This document shows, piece by piece, positions 1 to 5,879 of a stretch of 5,882 nt of DNA; positions within the stretch are counted from its first letter, which is position 1; each line of letters begins with the position of its first letter. The notes beneath the pieces are model-generated. The model was given only the letters and a program-made list of their open reading frames with translations, searched no databases and was not told the origin of the DNA. Source of the DNA: Bacillota bacterium. GTDB taxonomy: Bacteria; Bacillota; Clostridia; Christensenellales; Aristaeellaceae. The stretch covers positions 1-5,882 of the forward strand of contig JAEZJP010000296.1 in assembly GCA_023415715.1 (NCBI GenBank). The letters run 5' to 3'. A program made the position numbers and the translations under genes.

Positions 1-447
1 TGGGTCTACGAAAACCTTGGCAAGGGCGTCGTGGTTACCATCACGAACAAGCTGCCCTCCGACCCGGAACTGACCCAATCGCTGAAGCCGGCTCCCCTGG
101 ACAAGAGCAGGATGCTGCCCAAAGCGACCCCTGCGCCTACTGCGCCTCCGGTGTACAATGGAAGCGAAGAACCGCCCATGCCTTTTAGAACCTTGAAAAA
201 GGGCGTCAAAGGCGAGGATGTGTACTGGCTGCAGATGAAGCTTACGGAACTGGGCTATTACAAAGGCACCGTGACCGGTGGCTATTATGGCGGCACGATC
301 AATGCGGTGAAGGCATATCAAAAGGATCACGGCCTGAAGGCTGACGGCATTGCCGGTAAAACGACGCAGAACGACATTTATGCCGACGTGCTTGCGACAC
401 CTACACCCGTGCCTACATCAACGCCTGCACCCGGCCCACAAGGCTGA
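1..447 (+). CDS. Peptidoglycan-binding domain protein, C-terminal part (5' truncated by window edge)
   Basis: The reading frame is open from base 1 to a TGA at 445-447, so the true start lies upstream and about 148 residues are visible. The visible protein begins with a short stretch (WVYENLGKGVVVTI) that looks like the end of an earlier domain I cannot name. A Pro/Thr/Ala-rich linker (ATPAPTAPPVY) follows, then one PG_binding_1-type domain over about bases 190-400. The domain shows the usual pattern: LKKGVKGEDVYWLQMKL, then LGYYKG, then AVKAYQKDHGLKADGIAG. The C-terminus is a second Pro/Thr linker-like tail (ATPTPVPTSTPAP). Family knowledge: such domains anchor secreted enzymes or structural proteins to the cell wall. 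The catalytic or other partner domain would be upstream, so the overall function is unknown. A hairpin terminator follows about 50 bases after the stop. The domain call is secure; the whole-protein identity is not. Confidence 0.85.
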   Translation, partial: WVYENLGKGVVVTITNKLPSDPELTQSLKPAPLDKSRMLPKATPAPTAPPVYNGSEEPPMPFRTLKKGVKGEDVYWLQMKLTELGYYKGTVTGGYYGGTINAVKAYQKDHGLKADGIAGKTTQNDIYADVLATPTPVPTSTPAPGPQG

Positions 448-495
448 TCCCGTCCAGGGGCCTGCCAACTAACCGTAACAATCGTCATTATCAGG

Positions 496-531
496 AAATC
501 CCGGCGGATTTTTTCCCCGCCGGGGTTTTTT
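496..531 (+). terminator. Rho-independent terminator of the peptidoglycan-binding gene
   Basis: A perfect 8-bp GC stem pairs 500-507 (CCCGGCGG) with 517-524 (CCGCCGGG) around a 9-base loop. It is followed by G then six T's (526-531). A G-T pair and A-T pairs with the AAA at 496-498 can extend the stem. The T-run makes it a strong terminator for the plus strand. The minus-strand gene ends at 530, so its stop codon shares the last two T's. The hairpin may also serve that convergent gene, but its T-tract on the minus side is weak. Confidence 0.85.
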
Positions 532-1417
532 ATATTCCGAACATGCTCAGCTGCCTGGACTGTTTTGCAAACATGGCCTTGTTGATATCGGGAAAGCGGT
601 AATCAAGATTCAAACGGCAGCATTCGTTAATGAAAACTTTTTCAAGCTCTTTAGCCCGCAAGCTGAAGCATTCATAATCCAGCCCGTAAGCCTTGGCATA
701 CTTTGCTTTCACACCTGGAAAATCTTTGTCCAGTGCCTTAAAAAAATATTCCCGGTTGCCGGTGCGCAGTGTCATGCCAAAATGGCAAACAATGAACCTG
801 CCGCCGCGCTTTTTGGTTTGCCGGACGATGGAAAGTATGTTTTCCTCCGTATCCGTCAAAAAGGGTAGAACGGGGTTGAGCCAGACTCCGGCAAAAACTC
901 CCGCCCCAGACAACTTTTCCAGCGCCTCGAAGCGTTTGGAGGTGGGGGAGGCATTCGGCTCCAGCGCAAGGCTTAATGCATCCTCCGCGCAGGTAATGGA
1001 GAAGCAGGCCCTGACCGGCGCTGTTCGCGCAATGTCACAAAGCACGTCGGCATCTCTTGCGGCCAATGAGGATTTGGTGGTAAAGCCTGCGCCAAAGCCG
1101 TACTGCTTTAAAAGCAAAAAGGCCCCGCGGGTGACCTCCATTTCTTTTTCAAAAGGGTTGTAGGGATCGCTCATGGCCCCAGTGGATACAAGCCCCGGCT
1201 TGCGTTTGCGGCGAAGTTCCTCCCGCAGCATGGACAAGGCGTCCTCTTTCACCCTGACCTGATCGAACCGGTCCAATTGATAACAAACCGAGCGGGAATC
1301 ACAATAGATGCAGCCGTGGCTGCAACCCCGGTACAGATTCAGGTTGTAATCGCTGTGATAAAAATGATCCGATGCTTGAAGGGGTGTCAGCAGTTGTTTG
1401 GCCTGTACCGTTTCCAT
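530..1417 (-). CDS. Radical SAM protein, spore-photoproduct-lyase-like family (COG1533 type)
   Basis: This 295-residue protein is in the usual size range for short SPL-family radical SAM proteins. Near the N-terminus, LYRGCSHGCIYCDSR carries the CxxxCxxC motif (Cys32, Cys36, Cys39), which in this superfamily binds the [4Fe-4S] cluster that cleaves S-adenosylmethionine. Other family hallmarks are MSDPYNPFE (about 82-90), TTKSSLAARD (about 113-122), the SITC...LEPNASPTSKRFEAL segment (about 140-166) and NPVLPFLTD (about 181-189). Cys143 lies in the SITC strand. The C-terminus ends QLSMFGI, resembling a sliding-clamp-binding peptide. The ATG at 1417 has a GGAGGGG Shine-Dalgarno 5 bases upstream. 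The gene has its own consensus promoter overlapped by a LexA-like operator, which suggests SOS induction. It is divergent from murC and convergent with the upstream wall gene. The substrate is unknown: true SPL repairs thymine dimers in spores, but most short family members are uncharacterised, so photoproduct repair should not be assumed. Confidence 0.93.
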   Translation of the reverse strand: METVQAKQLLTPLQASDHFYHSDYNLNLYRGCSHGCIYCDSRSVCYQLDRFDQVRVKEDALSMLREELRRKRKPGLVSTGAMSDPYNPFEKEMEVTRGAFLLLKQYGFGAGFTTKSSLAARDADVLCDIARTAPVRACFSITCAEDALSLALEPNASPTSKRFEALEKLSGAGVFAGVWLNPVLPFLTDTEENILSIVRQTKKRGGRFIVCHFGMTLRTGNREYFFKALDKDFPGVKAKYAKAYGLDYECFSLRAKELEKVFINECCRLNLDYRFPDINKAMFAKQSRQLSMFGI

Positions 1418-1422
1418 TTCGT

Positions 1423-1430
1423 CCCCTCCC
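1423..1430 (-). promoter_or_regulatory. Ribosome binding site of the radical SAM gene
   Basis: Read on the minus strand this is GGGAGGGG, a good Shine-Dalgarno core ending 5 bases before the ATG at 1417-1415. It fixes that start. With the -10 box at 1440-1445, the 5' leader would be only about 15 bases, nearly all of it the ribosome site. Confidence 0.8.
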
Positions 1431-1439
1431 TATTTGAAT

Positions 1440-1468
1440 ATTATAGAACGTATGTTCGTAAATGTCAA
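1440..1468 (-). promoter_or_regulatory. Consensus sigma-A promoter of the radical SAM gene
   Basis: On the minus strand there is TTGACA (1468-1463), a spacer of exactly 17 bases (1462-1446) and TATAAT (1445-1440). Both hexamers and the spacing match the housekeeping consensus perfectly. Transcription would start near 1433, just ahead of the Shine-Dalgarno. So strong a promoter would be expected to be held in check, and a LexA-like box lies between its two hexamers. Confidence 0.88.
1445..1458. promoter_or_regulatory. LexA (DinR-type) SOS operator
   Basis: On the minus strand the sequence is CGAACATACGTTCT. The established Gram-positive LexA consensus is CGAACRNRYGTTYG, and this matches 13 of 14 positions; only the last base differs. 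The core GAACGTATGTTC is a near-perfect dyad. It sits in the spacer of the radical SAM promoter and overlaps the first base of the -10 box, so bound LexA would block RNA polymerase. This implies derepression after DNA damage. The regulation is inferred; the match and its position are seen directly. Confidence 0.85.
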
Positions 1469-1532
1469 CTTATCGTAATCCGGTGTACTAGACTGCAGAA
1501 GAAAAGATCGAATTTCCACTAGGCTATCGGTT

Positions 1533-1542
1533 AGCGATCGCT
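1533..1542. repeat. 10-bp perfect palindrome upstream of the murC promoter
   Basis: AGCGATCGCT is its own reverse complement. It lies 14 bases upstream of the murC -35 box, in the 130-base region between the divergent radical SAM and murC promoters. It could be a regulator site or chance. No known operator is recognised. Confidence 0.35.
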
Positions 1543-1556
1543 TGGTGGGATAAGTG

Positions 1557-1586
1557 TTGATTATTCCCAGGAATTCGGCGTATAAT
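1557..1586 (+). promoter_or_regulatory. Putative sigma-A promoter of murC
   Basis: TTGATT (1557-1562) and a perfect TATAAT (1581-1586) are separated by 18 bases. Transcription would start near 1593, leaving a leader of about 36 bases before the ATG at 1629. Its presence argues against the upstream in-frame GTG at 1554 being the translation start, since that codon lies before the promoter. Confidence 0.7.
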
Positions 1587-1610
1587 AGCAAAGCGGTTCT
1601 ACCACCGCAA

Positions 1611-1617
1611 AAAGGAG
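1611..1617 (+). promoter_or_regulatory. Ribosome binding site of murC
   Basis: AAAGGAG lies 11 bases before the ATG at 1629. The spacing is slightly long, but this is the only strong Shine-Dalgarno near the start of the conserved MurC N-terminus. The GTG at 1621 is out of frame. Confidence 0.75.
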
Positions 1618-1628
1618 CAGGTGACTGT

Positions 1629-3038
1629 ATGCAGACGCCCCATATCCGGGATTATCAAGGCAAGCGGGTGCACATGATAGGCATCGGCGGCTCCAGCATG
1701 TCGGGGCTGGCCCAGATGCTTTTGGAGAAAGGGTACAAAGTCTCCGGCTCGGATAACGTGCGCAGCCACACCGTTGAAAAACTGGAGGCGATGGGCATTC
1801 CTGTCGTCGTGGGCCACCGTGAGGAAAACGTACACGGAGCCGATGTGGTTGTGTATTCCGCCGCTATCCTGCCGGACAATCCGGAGCGGATGGAGATCAA
1901 GCGGCTGATGATACCAAACATGGAGCGGGCGGTGCTATTGGGCCAACTGATGGAGGGCTATCCTGTGGCAGTCGGCATCAGCGGCACCCATGGCAAGACT
2001 ACCACCACTGCCATGCTTTCGCAGATATTGATGGAAGGCGGTCTTGACCCCACCATTCACATCGGCGGGCGGCTGGACGCGGTAGGTGGCAGCACACGCA
2101 TCGGCGAGGGAGACGCTTTCATCGCGGAGGCCTGCGAATTCAGCGGAAGCTTTTTGCATATGCGCCCCACCATCGCGGTAGTGCTGAACATTGAGGAAGA
2201 CCACCTGGATTATTATCGGGATATAGACGACATTCAGGACGCCTTTGGAAAATACCTGGCTCTGCTGCCGAAAAACGGCCTGGCCATCGGTTGGGGCGAC
2301 GATTTTAGGGTCATGAAACTCTTCGAAAGCCTCCCCAGGGAAACACAAACATTTGGCTTTGGTGCAAAGAATGATTGGCAGCCGGCGGGTTTAAACTATG
2401 ACACCCAGGGCCGGGGTGACTTTGATCTTCTGTACAAAGGGAAAAAGCTATGCCATGTGGAAATGGCAGTTCCGGGAGAATATAACGTACTGCATGGCCT
2501 GGTGGCTCTGGCATGTGCCTATCGGCTGGATGCGGACATGGAACAGGCCGCGGCTTCCCTGAGCCGGTTTTCCGGCGTTCGCCGTCGTTTTGAACTGACA
2601 GGCATAGTACGGGGTGTAAAGCTCTATCATGATTACGGCCATAATCCGGCGGAAATGCGCTATGCATTGTCCGTCGCCAAGCTTCAGCCGCATAACCGCC
2701 TATGGGCGGTGATGCAGCCCCATACCTACAGCCGGGTCAAGCGCCTGTTCAACGATTACCTTACCTGCACCAGCGAGGCCGATATCACGCTTGTAACGGA
2801 TATCTACGCCGCCAGGGAAAAGGACCCCGGCGACATCCATTCCTCCATGGTGGTCAAGGGCATGCGGGATCACGGGATTGACGCACACCTGACGCCTACC
2901 TTCAACGATACGGAGGCCTATCTGCGCTCCCACTGGCAGCCCGGCGACCTGGTGATCACAATGGGCTGCGGCAACATCAATTTGCTGAATGAGCAGATTG
3001 AGAAAAATGAGCGGAAAGCAATGGATCAAGGATTATAA
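1629..3038 (+). CDS. murC: UDP-N-acetylmuramate--L-alanine ligase (MurC)
   Basis: This cytoplasmic enzyme uses ATP to join L-alanine to UDP-N-acetylmuramic acid, the first amino acid of the peptidoglycan stem peptide. From the ATG at 1629 it has 469 residues, normal for MurC. The N-terminal Rossmann-like domain has GIGGSSMSG (18-26). The central Mur ligase domain has the ATP loop GTHGKTTTT (119-127), then EACEFSGSF (167-175) and NIEEDHLDYY (187-196). The C-terminal domain begins after FSGVRRRFE (314-322) and has YHDYGHNPAEM (333-343), MQPHTYSR (362-369) and TDIYAAREKD (390-399). The HTYSR and DIYAARE motifs favour MurC over MurD, MurE or MurF. Length and domain order also fit MurC better than Mpl, though Mpl is its closest relative. 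Variant positions are His334 where many MurCs have Asp, and HNP in place of HHP. It has its own promoter, is transcribed away from the radical SAM gene and converges on the PBP gene. Confidence 0.93.
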   Translation: MQTPHIRDYQGKRVHMIGIGGSSMSGLAQMLLEKGYKVSGSDNVRSHTVEKLEAMGIPVVVGHREENVHGADVVVYSAAILPDNPERMEIKRLMIPNMERAVLLGQLMEGYPVAVGISGTHGKTTTTAMLSQILMEGGLDPTIHIGGRLDAVGGSTRIGEGDAFIAEACEFSGSFLHMRPTIAVVLNIEEDHLDYYRDIDDIQDAFGKYLALLPKNGLAIGWGDDFRVMKLFESLPRETQTFGFGAKNDWQPAGLNYDTQGRGDFDLLYKGKKLCHVEMAVPGEYNVLHGLVALACAYRLDADMEQAAASLSRFSGVRRRFELTGIVRGVKLYHDYGHNPAEMRYALSVAKLQPHNRLWAVMQPHTYSRVKRLFNDYLTCTSEADITLVTDIYAAREKDPGDIHSSMVVKGMRDHGIDAHLTPTFNDTEAYLRSHWQPGDLVITMGCGNINLLNEQIEKNERKAMDQGL

Positions 3039-3052
3039 GGTTCCGAAACCTT
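3037..3052 (+). other. Short hairpin overlapping the murC stop codon
   Basis: AAGGTT (3037-3042) and AACCTT (3047-3052) form a perfect 6-bp stem with a four-base loop, beginning inside the TAA stop codon at 3036-3038. It has no T-run of its own and lies 9 bases before the longer terminator hairpin. It may help 3' end stability, or be chance. Confidence 0.4.
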
Positions 3053-3061
3053 AAGGAGAGC

Positions 3062-3093
3062 AACGAGGGGAAACCGCAGTTTCCCCTCGTTTA
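3062..3093. terminator. Bidirectional terminator hairpin between murC and the PBP gene
   Basis: A perfect 12-bp stem pairs 3062-3073 (AACGAGGGGAAA) with 3080-3091 (TTTCCCCTCGTT) around a six-base loop. It sits between convergent genes: 23 bases after the murC stop and 11 bases beyond the PBP stop. T-runs are short on both sides (TTTATT on plus), so its strength comes from the stem. Confidence 0.75.
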
Positions 3094-3102
3094 TTCGTAT
3101 TT

Positions 3103-5736
3103 CTATTTCCAGAAAATTGAACTTGTGTTTTCCGTAACATCTGGCGGCGCCGTACTGCCGGGTGTTTCGTTTTGTGGCTCGGAACCGAACAGAAAGCCAA
3201 ACATATCGTTCAAAATACTGCCGGAGGGCGGCGCTGTTGCCTGGGCCACCTGTACGCTCTGTACGCCCTCCAGTACGATGCCGTTAAGCAAAAGCTCCGC
3301 ATGTACGGGGATCACCCGGTAGGTGTATGTCACGCCGGGCACCGCCCTGGTGTCGGCATAGTACAGCGTTTCCCCGGCGGAACCCCACAATTCCGTCAGC
3401 ACAAAAGATTCTCCCACGGCATCCCGCTGGATCCGGTAGACTGCATAATCCGCCGGCTGGATAACAAGGAGCGGGTTGCCGCTTTCGTTGTGAGTGATGT
3501 AGAAACTGTTGGGAGTCCGCGGCGGGTTCCAGATATCACTCCTTTTGGTGGGATGGTTGGAGGCGGTGAATACCTCCGTAAAGCGGTAGGCCTTGGGGGT
3601 TATGTCCACCGCCAGCAGGGCTTCGCCACGCCACTCCACAGATTTTTTATCCATCTCCAGTGAGACGATACCGCCCGGCTTTTCAAATTGTGGTTTTGAA
3701 CGGCCCTGGTAGACCGCTTTGTAAAAGTTGCGGCTCAAAGCGGCTGTATTGTCGCCGCCGGAGATTGTTCCTGAAATGCGGTGCTTGCTGTCCGTGTTGT
3801 CAAATCCCATCCATACGGCGGTGGTAATCTCGGTATTGTAAGCCGCCATCCAGATATCCCTGGTGCCGCCTTCCGGTATATTCACAGTGCCCGTCTTGCC
3901 GGCCACCGGTGTACCCGCACCGGAAAGCTTGGCACCTGTACCAACAGAGGTGACAGACTGCAGGAGACTTGTCATCAGGTATGCGTTTTGCACCGACAGC
4001 ACCCTTTGGGGACTTAACTGGTGTTGGTACAGCACCTTACCCTGGTTATCGGTGATCTTTTCAATAAAGTATGGCGCGTTGTAATAACCTTGATTGGCAA
4101 AGGGAGCATATGCCGCGGCCAGCTGCACAGGGGAAACGCCATAGGTAAGAGAACCCAAAGCAAGGGATAGGTTGGAATCCCGCCTATCCAGGGGGATGCC
4201 CGTCTTGGTCAGATAATTGCGGGCCGCCTCCACGCCGATCTGCTGTAAAAGCGAAACGGTGGATACGTTCAAACTGTCTTGCAGCGCCGTACGGATTGTA
4301 ACGTTGCCGTAGTACGCGTCGCCGCTGTTGCGGGGTTTGTAGCCGCCAAAGTCGGTGGGCTCATCCTTCAAAACGCTGGCGGTGGTATAGCCGTAATACT
4401 CCAGCGCGGGGGCATACACAGCCAGCGGCTTTATCGCCGAACCCGGCTGACGCTTCAGCTGTGTGGCGCGGTTAAAGCCCCGAAGCACGGTGTATTCCCG
4501 CCCGCCCACAACGGCCCGTACCGCTCCCGTCTTTACATCCAGGCAGGCCATGGCGCTTTGTGCCTTGGTTCCGTCTGAGGCGTTGGCAGGAAATACATCA
4601 GTCTTGTACTGTGCGTCGGCAATATCCTGCATTCTTGGATCCAGGGTTGCATCGATGCGGTAGCCGCCGCCAAGAAGCGTTTCCGCCGATACGCCCAGCA
4701 AATCCTCTGCCTCGCTCAATACCGCGTCCACGAACCAGCCGTATGCCGTGACGATGGGCTTGCTTTCCGTCAATTGAATGTCTTCGGCAACCGCCGCATC
4801 ATGGGCCGTCGTGTCGATCATCCCGTTTTCCAGCATGGTATTGAGAATGTAGCGCTGCCTGTTCTTGTTGTTTTCCGGGTTCAAGGTGGGGTTGTAGGTG
4901 GTGGTGGCATTCAATATGGCAGCCAGGCTGGCAGCCTGGGCCACGGTCAGGTCTTTTACATCCTTGCTGAAATACGTCTGGCTTGCGGCTTGCAGGCCAT
5001 ACGCGCCGTTGCCGAAATAAACAAAGTTCAGGTACATTTCAAATATCTGATCCTTGGTGAACCGGCTCTCCAGCTGCAGCGCCAGGTAGACTTCCTCCGC
5101 TTTGCGGGCAATCGTCTTCTTTGCACTCAGGTGGCTGAGTTTGATCAATTGCTGGGTGATGGTGCTGAACCCCTCTGAAAAGCTTCCGGATTTTATGTTA
5201 GCTACCAATGCGCCGAAAAAACGTACCGGGTCCACACCGAAGTGGCTGTAAAACCGTAGATCTTCCGCAGCCAGAAAAGCCTGCCGCACATGCATCGGCA
5301 CATCGGAAAGGGGTATGACGGTTCGGTTTTCCTTCCCCTGAATGGCGGTAATGAAATTACCGCCGGCATCATAGATGCTGCCTGTCTGAGCGACGGAGGT
5401 GATCTTGCTTACGTCCAGTTTTTGCCAGTGCGGCACATCAAGGTAAAAGTAGGCAAAGACAAGAGTGCCTACTAACAGCGTTGCGAGGGAAAGTAAAATG
5501 TATCGGAATATGTGGCGCTTTTTTTTGCCGCCCTTATCATGGCGCCTTTCCTTTTTGAATGGCTTTTTTGTTTCCGCTGCTGTATTTGCTTCGCTTGCTG
5601 CCAATTCTTTCTTTTCTGGTGCAGGCGAATTTTCTTCCTCCGGATGACTGATATCCTCCGGCAAAGGGGACGCTGCTTTTACGTCAGCGTTTTTTTTCTT
5701 GCCGGGACGCATTTTTTTCTTTTCTTCCGCTTTCAC
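3103..5736 (-). CDS. Class A penicillin-binding protein (GT51 transglycosylase / transpeptidase, PBP1A-like)
   Basis: This 877-residue bifunctional membrane enzyme polymerises lipid II into glycan strands and cross-links the stem peptides outside the membrane. Order: a highly charged cytoplasmic tail (1-75, Lys- and Glu-rich); one membrane anchor (about 76-99); a GT51 domain (about 120-310); a transpeptidase domain (about 395-675); a fibronectin-III-like domain (about 740-832); and a Pro/Ser/Thr-rich tail. GT51 motifs are AAEDLRFYSHFG with catalytic-type Glu158, FSTITQQ (190-196), RKAEEVYLALQLE (211-223) and FEMYLNFVYFGNGAYG (232-247). Transpeptidase motifs are SAIK with nucleophile Ser433 and Lys436, SLN (488-490) and KTGT (614-617), so both activities look intact. 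The GTG at 5736 is chosen because AAAGGCGG lies 8 bases upstream; the next ATG (codon 9) has no suitable site. The protein resembles the PonA/PBP1 group, but the symbol is not certain. It converges on murC. Confidence 0.95.
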   Translation of the reverse strand: MKAEEKKKMRPGKKKNADVKAASPLPEDISHPEEENSPAPEKKELAASEANTAAETKKPFKKERRHDKGGKKKRHIFRYILLSLATLLVGTLVFAYFYLDVPHWQKLDVSKITSVAQTGSIYDAGGNFITAIQGKENRTVIPLSDVPMHVRQAFLAAEDLRFYSHFGVDPVRFFGALVANIKSGSFSEGFSTITQQLIKLSHLSAKKTIARKAEEVYLALQLESRFTKDQIFEMYLNFVYFGNGAYGLQAASQTYFSKDVKDLTVAQAASLAAILNATTTYNPTLNPENNKNRQRYILNTMLENGMIDTTAHDAAVAEDIQLTESKPIVTAYGWFVDAVLSEAEDLLGVSAETLLGGGYRIDATLDPRMQDIADAQYKTDVFPANASDGTKAQSAMACLDVKTGAVRAVVGGREYTVLRGFNRATQLKRQPGSAIKPLAVYAPALEYYGYTTASVLKDEPTDFGGYKPRNSGDAYYGNVTIRTALQDSLNVSTVSLLQQIGVEAARNYLTKTGIPLDRRDSNLSLALGSLTYGVSPVQLAAAYAPFANQGYYNAPYFIEKITDNQGKVLYQHQLSPQRVLSVQNAYLMTSLLQSVTSVGTGAKLSGAGTPVAGKTGTVNIPEGGTRDIWMAAYNTEITTAVWMGFDNTDSKHRISGTISGGDNTAALSRNFYKAVYQGRSKPQFEKPGGIVSLEMDKKSVEWRGEALLAVDITPKAYRFTEVFTASNHPTKRSDIWNPPRTPNSFYITHNESGNPLLVIQPADYAVYRIQRDAVGESFVLTELWGSAGETLYYADTRAVPGVTYTYRVIPVHAELLLNGIVLEGVQSVQVAQATAPPSGSILNDMFGFLFGSEPQNETPGSTAPPDVTENTSSIFWK

Positions 5737-5744
5737 CGAACAAG

Positions 5745-5752
5745 CCGCCTTT
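5745..5752 (-). promoter_or_regulatory. Ribosome binding site deciding the GTG start of the PBP gene
   Basis: The minus strand reads AAAGGCGG, 8 bases before the GTG at 5736-5734. This supports the GTG start over the ATG eight codons downstream. Confidence 0.7.
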
Positions 5753-5833
5753 CACATGCTGATGCCTGTGCATATCCTGCCCGTTCCAATTGAAATACAC
5801 ACTGGAAAATCAACGCCAGAATGTACCGTTTAC

Positions 5834-5847
5834 AAGCATTCATGCTT
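5834..5847. repeat. Inverted repeat in the PBP upstream region
   Basis: AAGCAT and ATGCTT are perfect complementary arms separated by TC. The repeat lies about 100 bases before the PBP start and directly downstream of a possible -10 box. It could be an operator at the transcription start or a short RNA hairpin. No known regulator site is recognised. Confidence 0.4.
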
Positions 5848-5849
5848 TC

Positions 5850-5879
5850 TGTATACTGTTATCTGTACTAAATGTGCAA
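5850..5879 (-). promoter_or_regulatory. Possible promoter of the PBP gene
   Basis: The minus strand has TTGCAC (5879-5874), an 18-base spacer and TATACA (5855-5850), four of six matches in each box. It would give a leader of about 105 bases. I see no better pair in the 146 bases upstream of the gene, but the true promoter could lie beyond the window. Confidence 0.35.

Noticed and set aside
693..1163. Plus-strand open frame of 156 codons opposite the radical SAM gene
   Set aside because: It is antisense to a well-supported gene, shows no recognisable domain and has no clear ribosome site; it is a shadow frame.
530..1417. Calling the radical SAM gene spore photoproduct lyase (splB)
   Set aside because: It belongs to the broader SPL-like family. 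At 295 residues and with a CxxxCxxC near residue 32, it is not arranged like characterised spore lyases, and the LexA-type control also suggests a non-spore role.
1554..1628. Upstream in-frame GTG start that would extend MurC by 25 residues
   Set aside because: It lies at or before the -35 box of the murC promoter and has no ribosome site. The ATG at 1629 has AAAGGAG upstream and begins at the conserved MurC N-terminus.
1935..2348. Minus-strand open frame opposite murC
   Set aside because: It is antisense to conserved MurC motifs, with low-complexity His-rich composition typical of shadow frames.
3172..3663. Plus-strand open frame of 163 codons opposite the PBP C-terminus
   Set aside because: It is antisense to the fibronectin-like domain, with no domain signature or promoter.
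5710..5736. ATG at codon 9 as the PBP start
   Set aside because: The Shine-Dalgarno AAAGGCGG is correctly spaced for the GTG and too far from the ATG.
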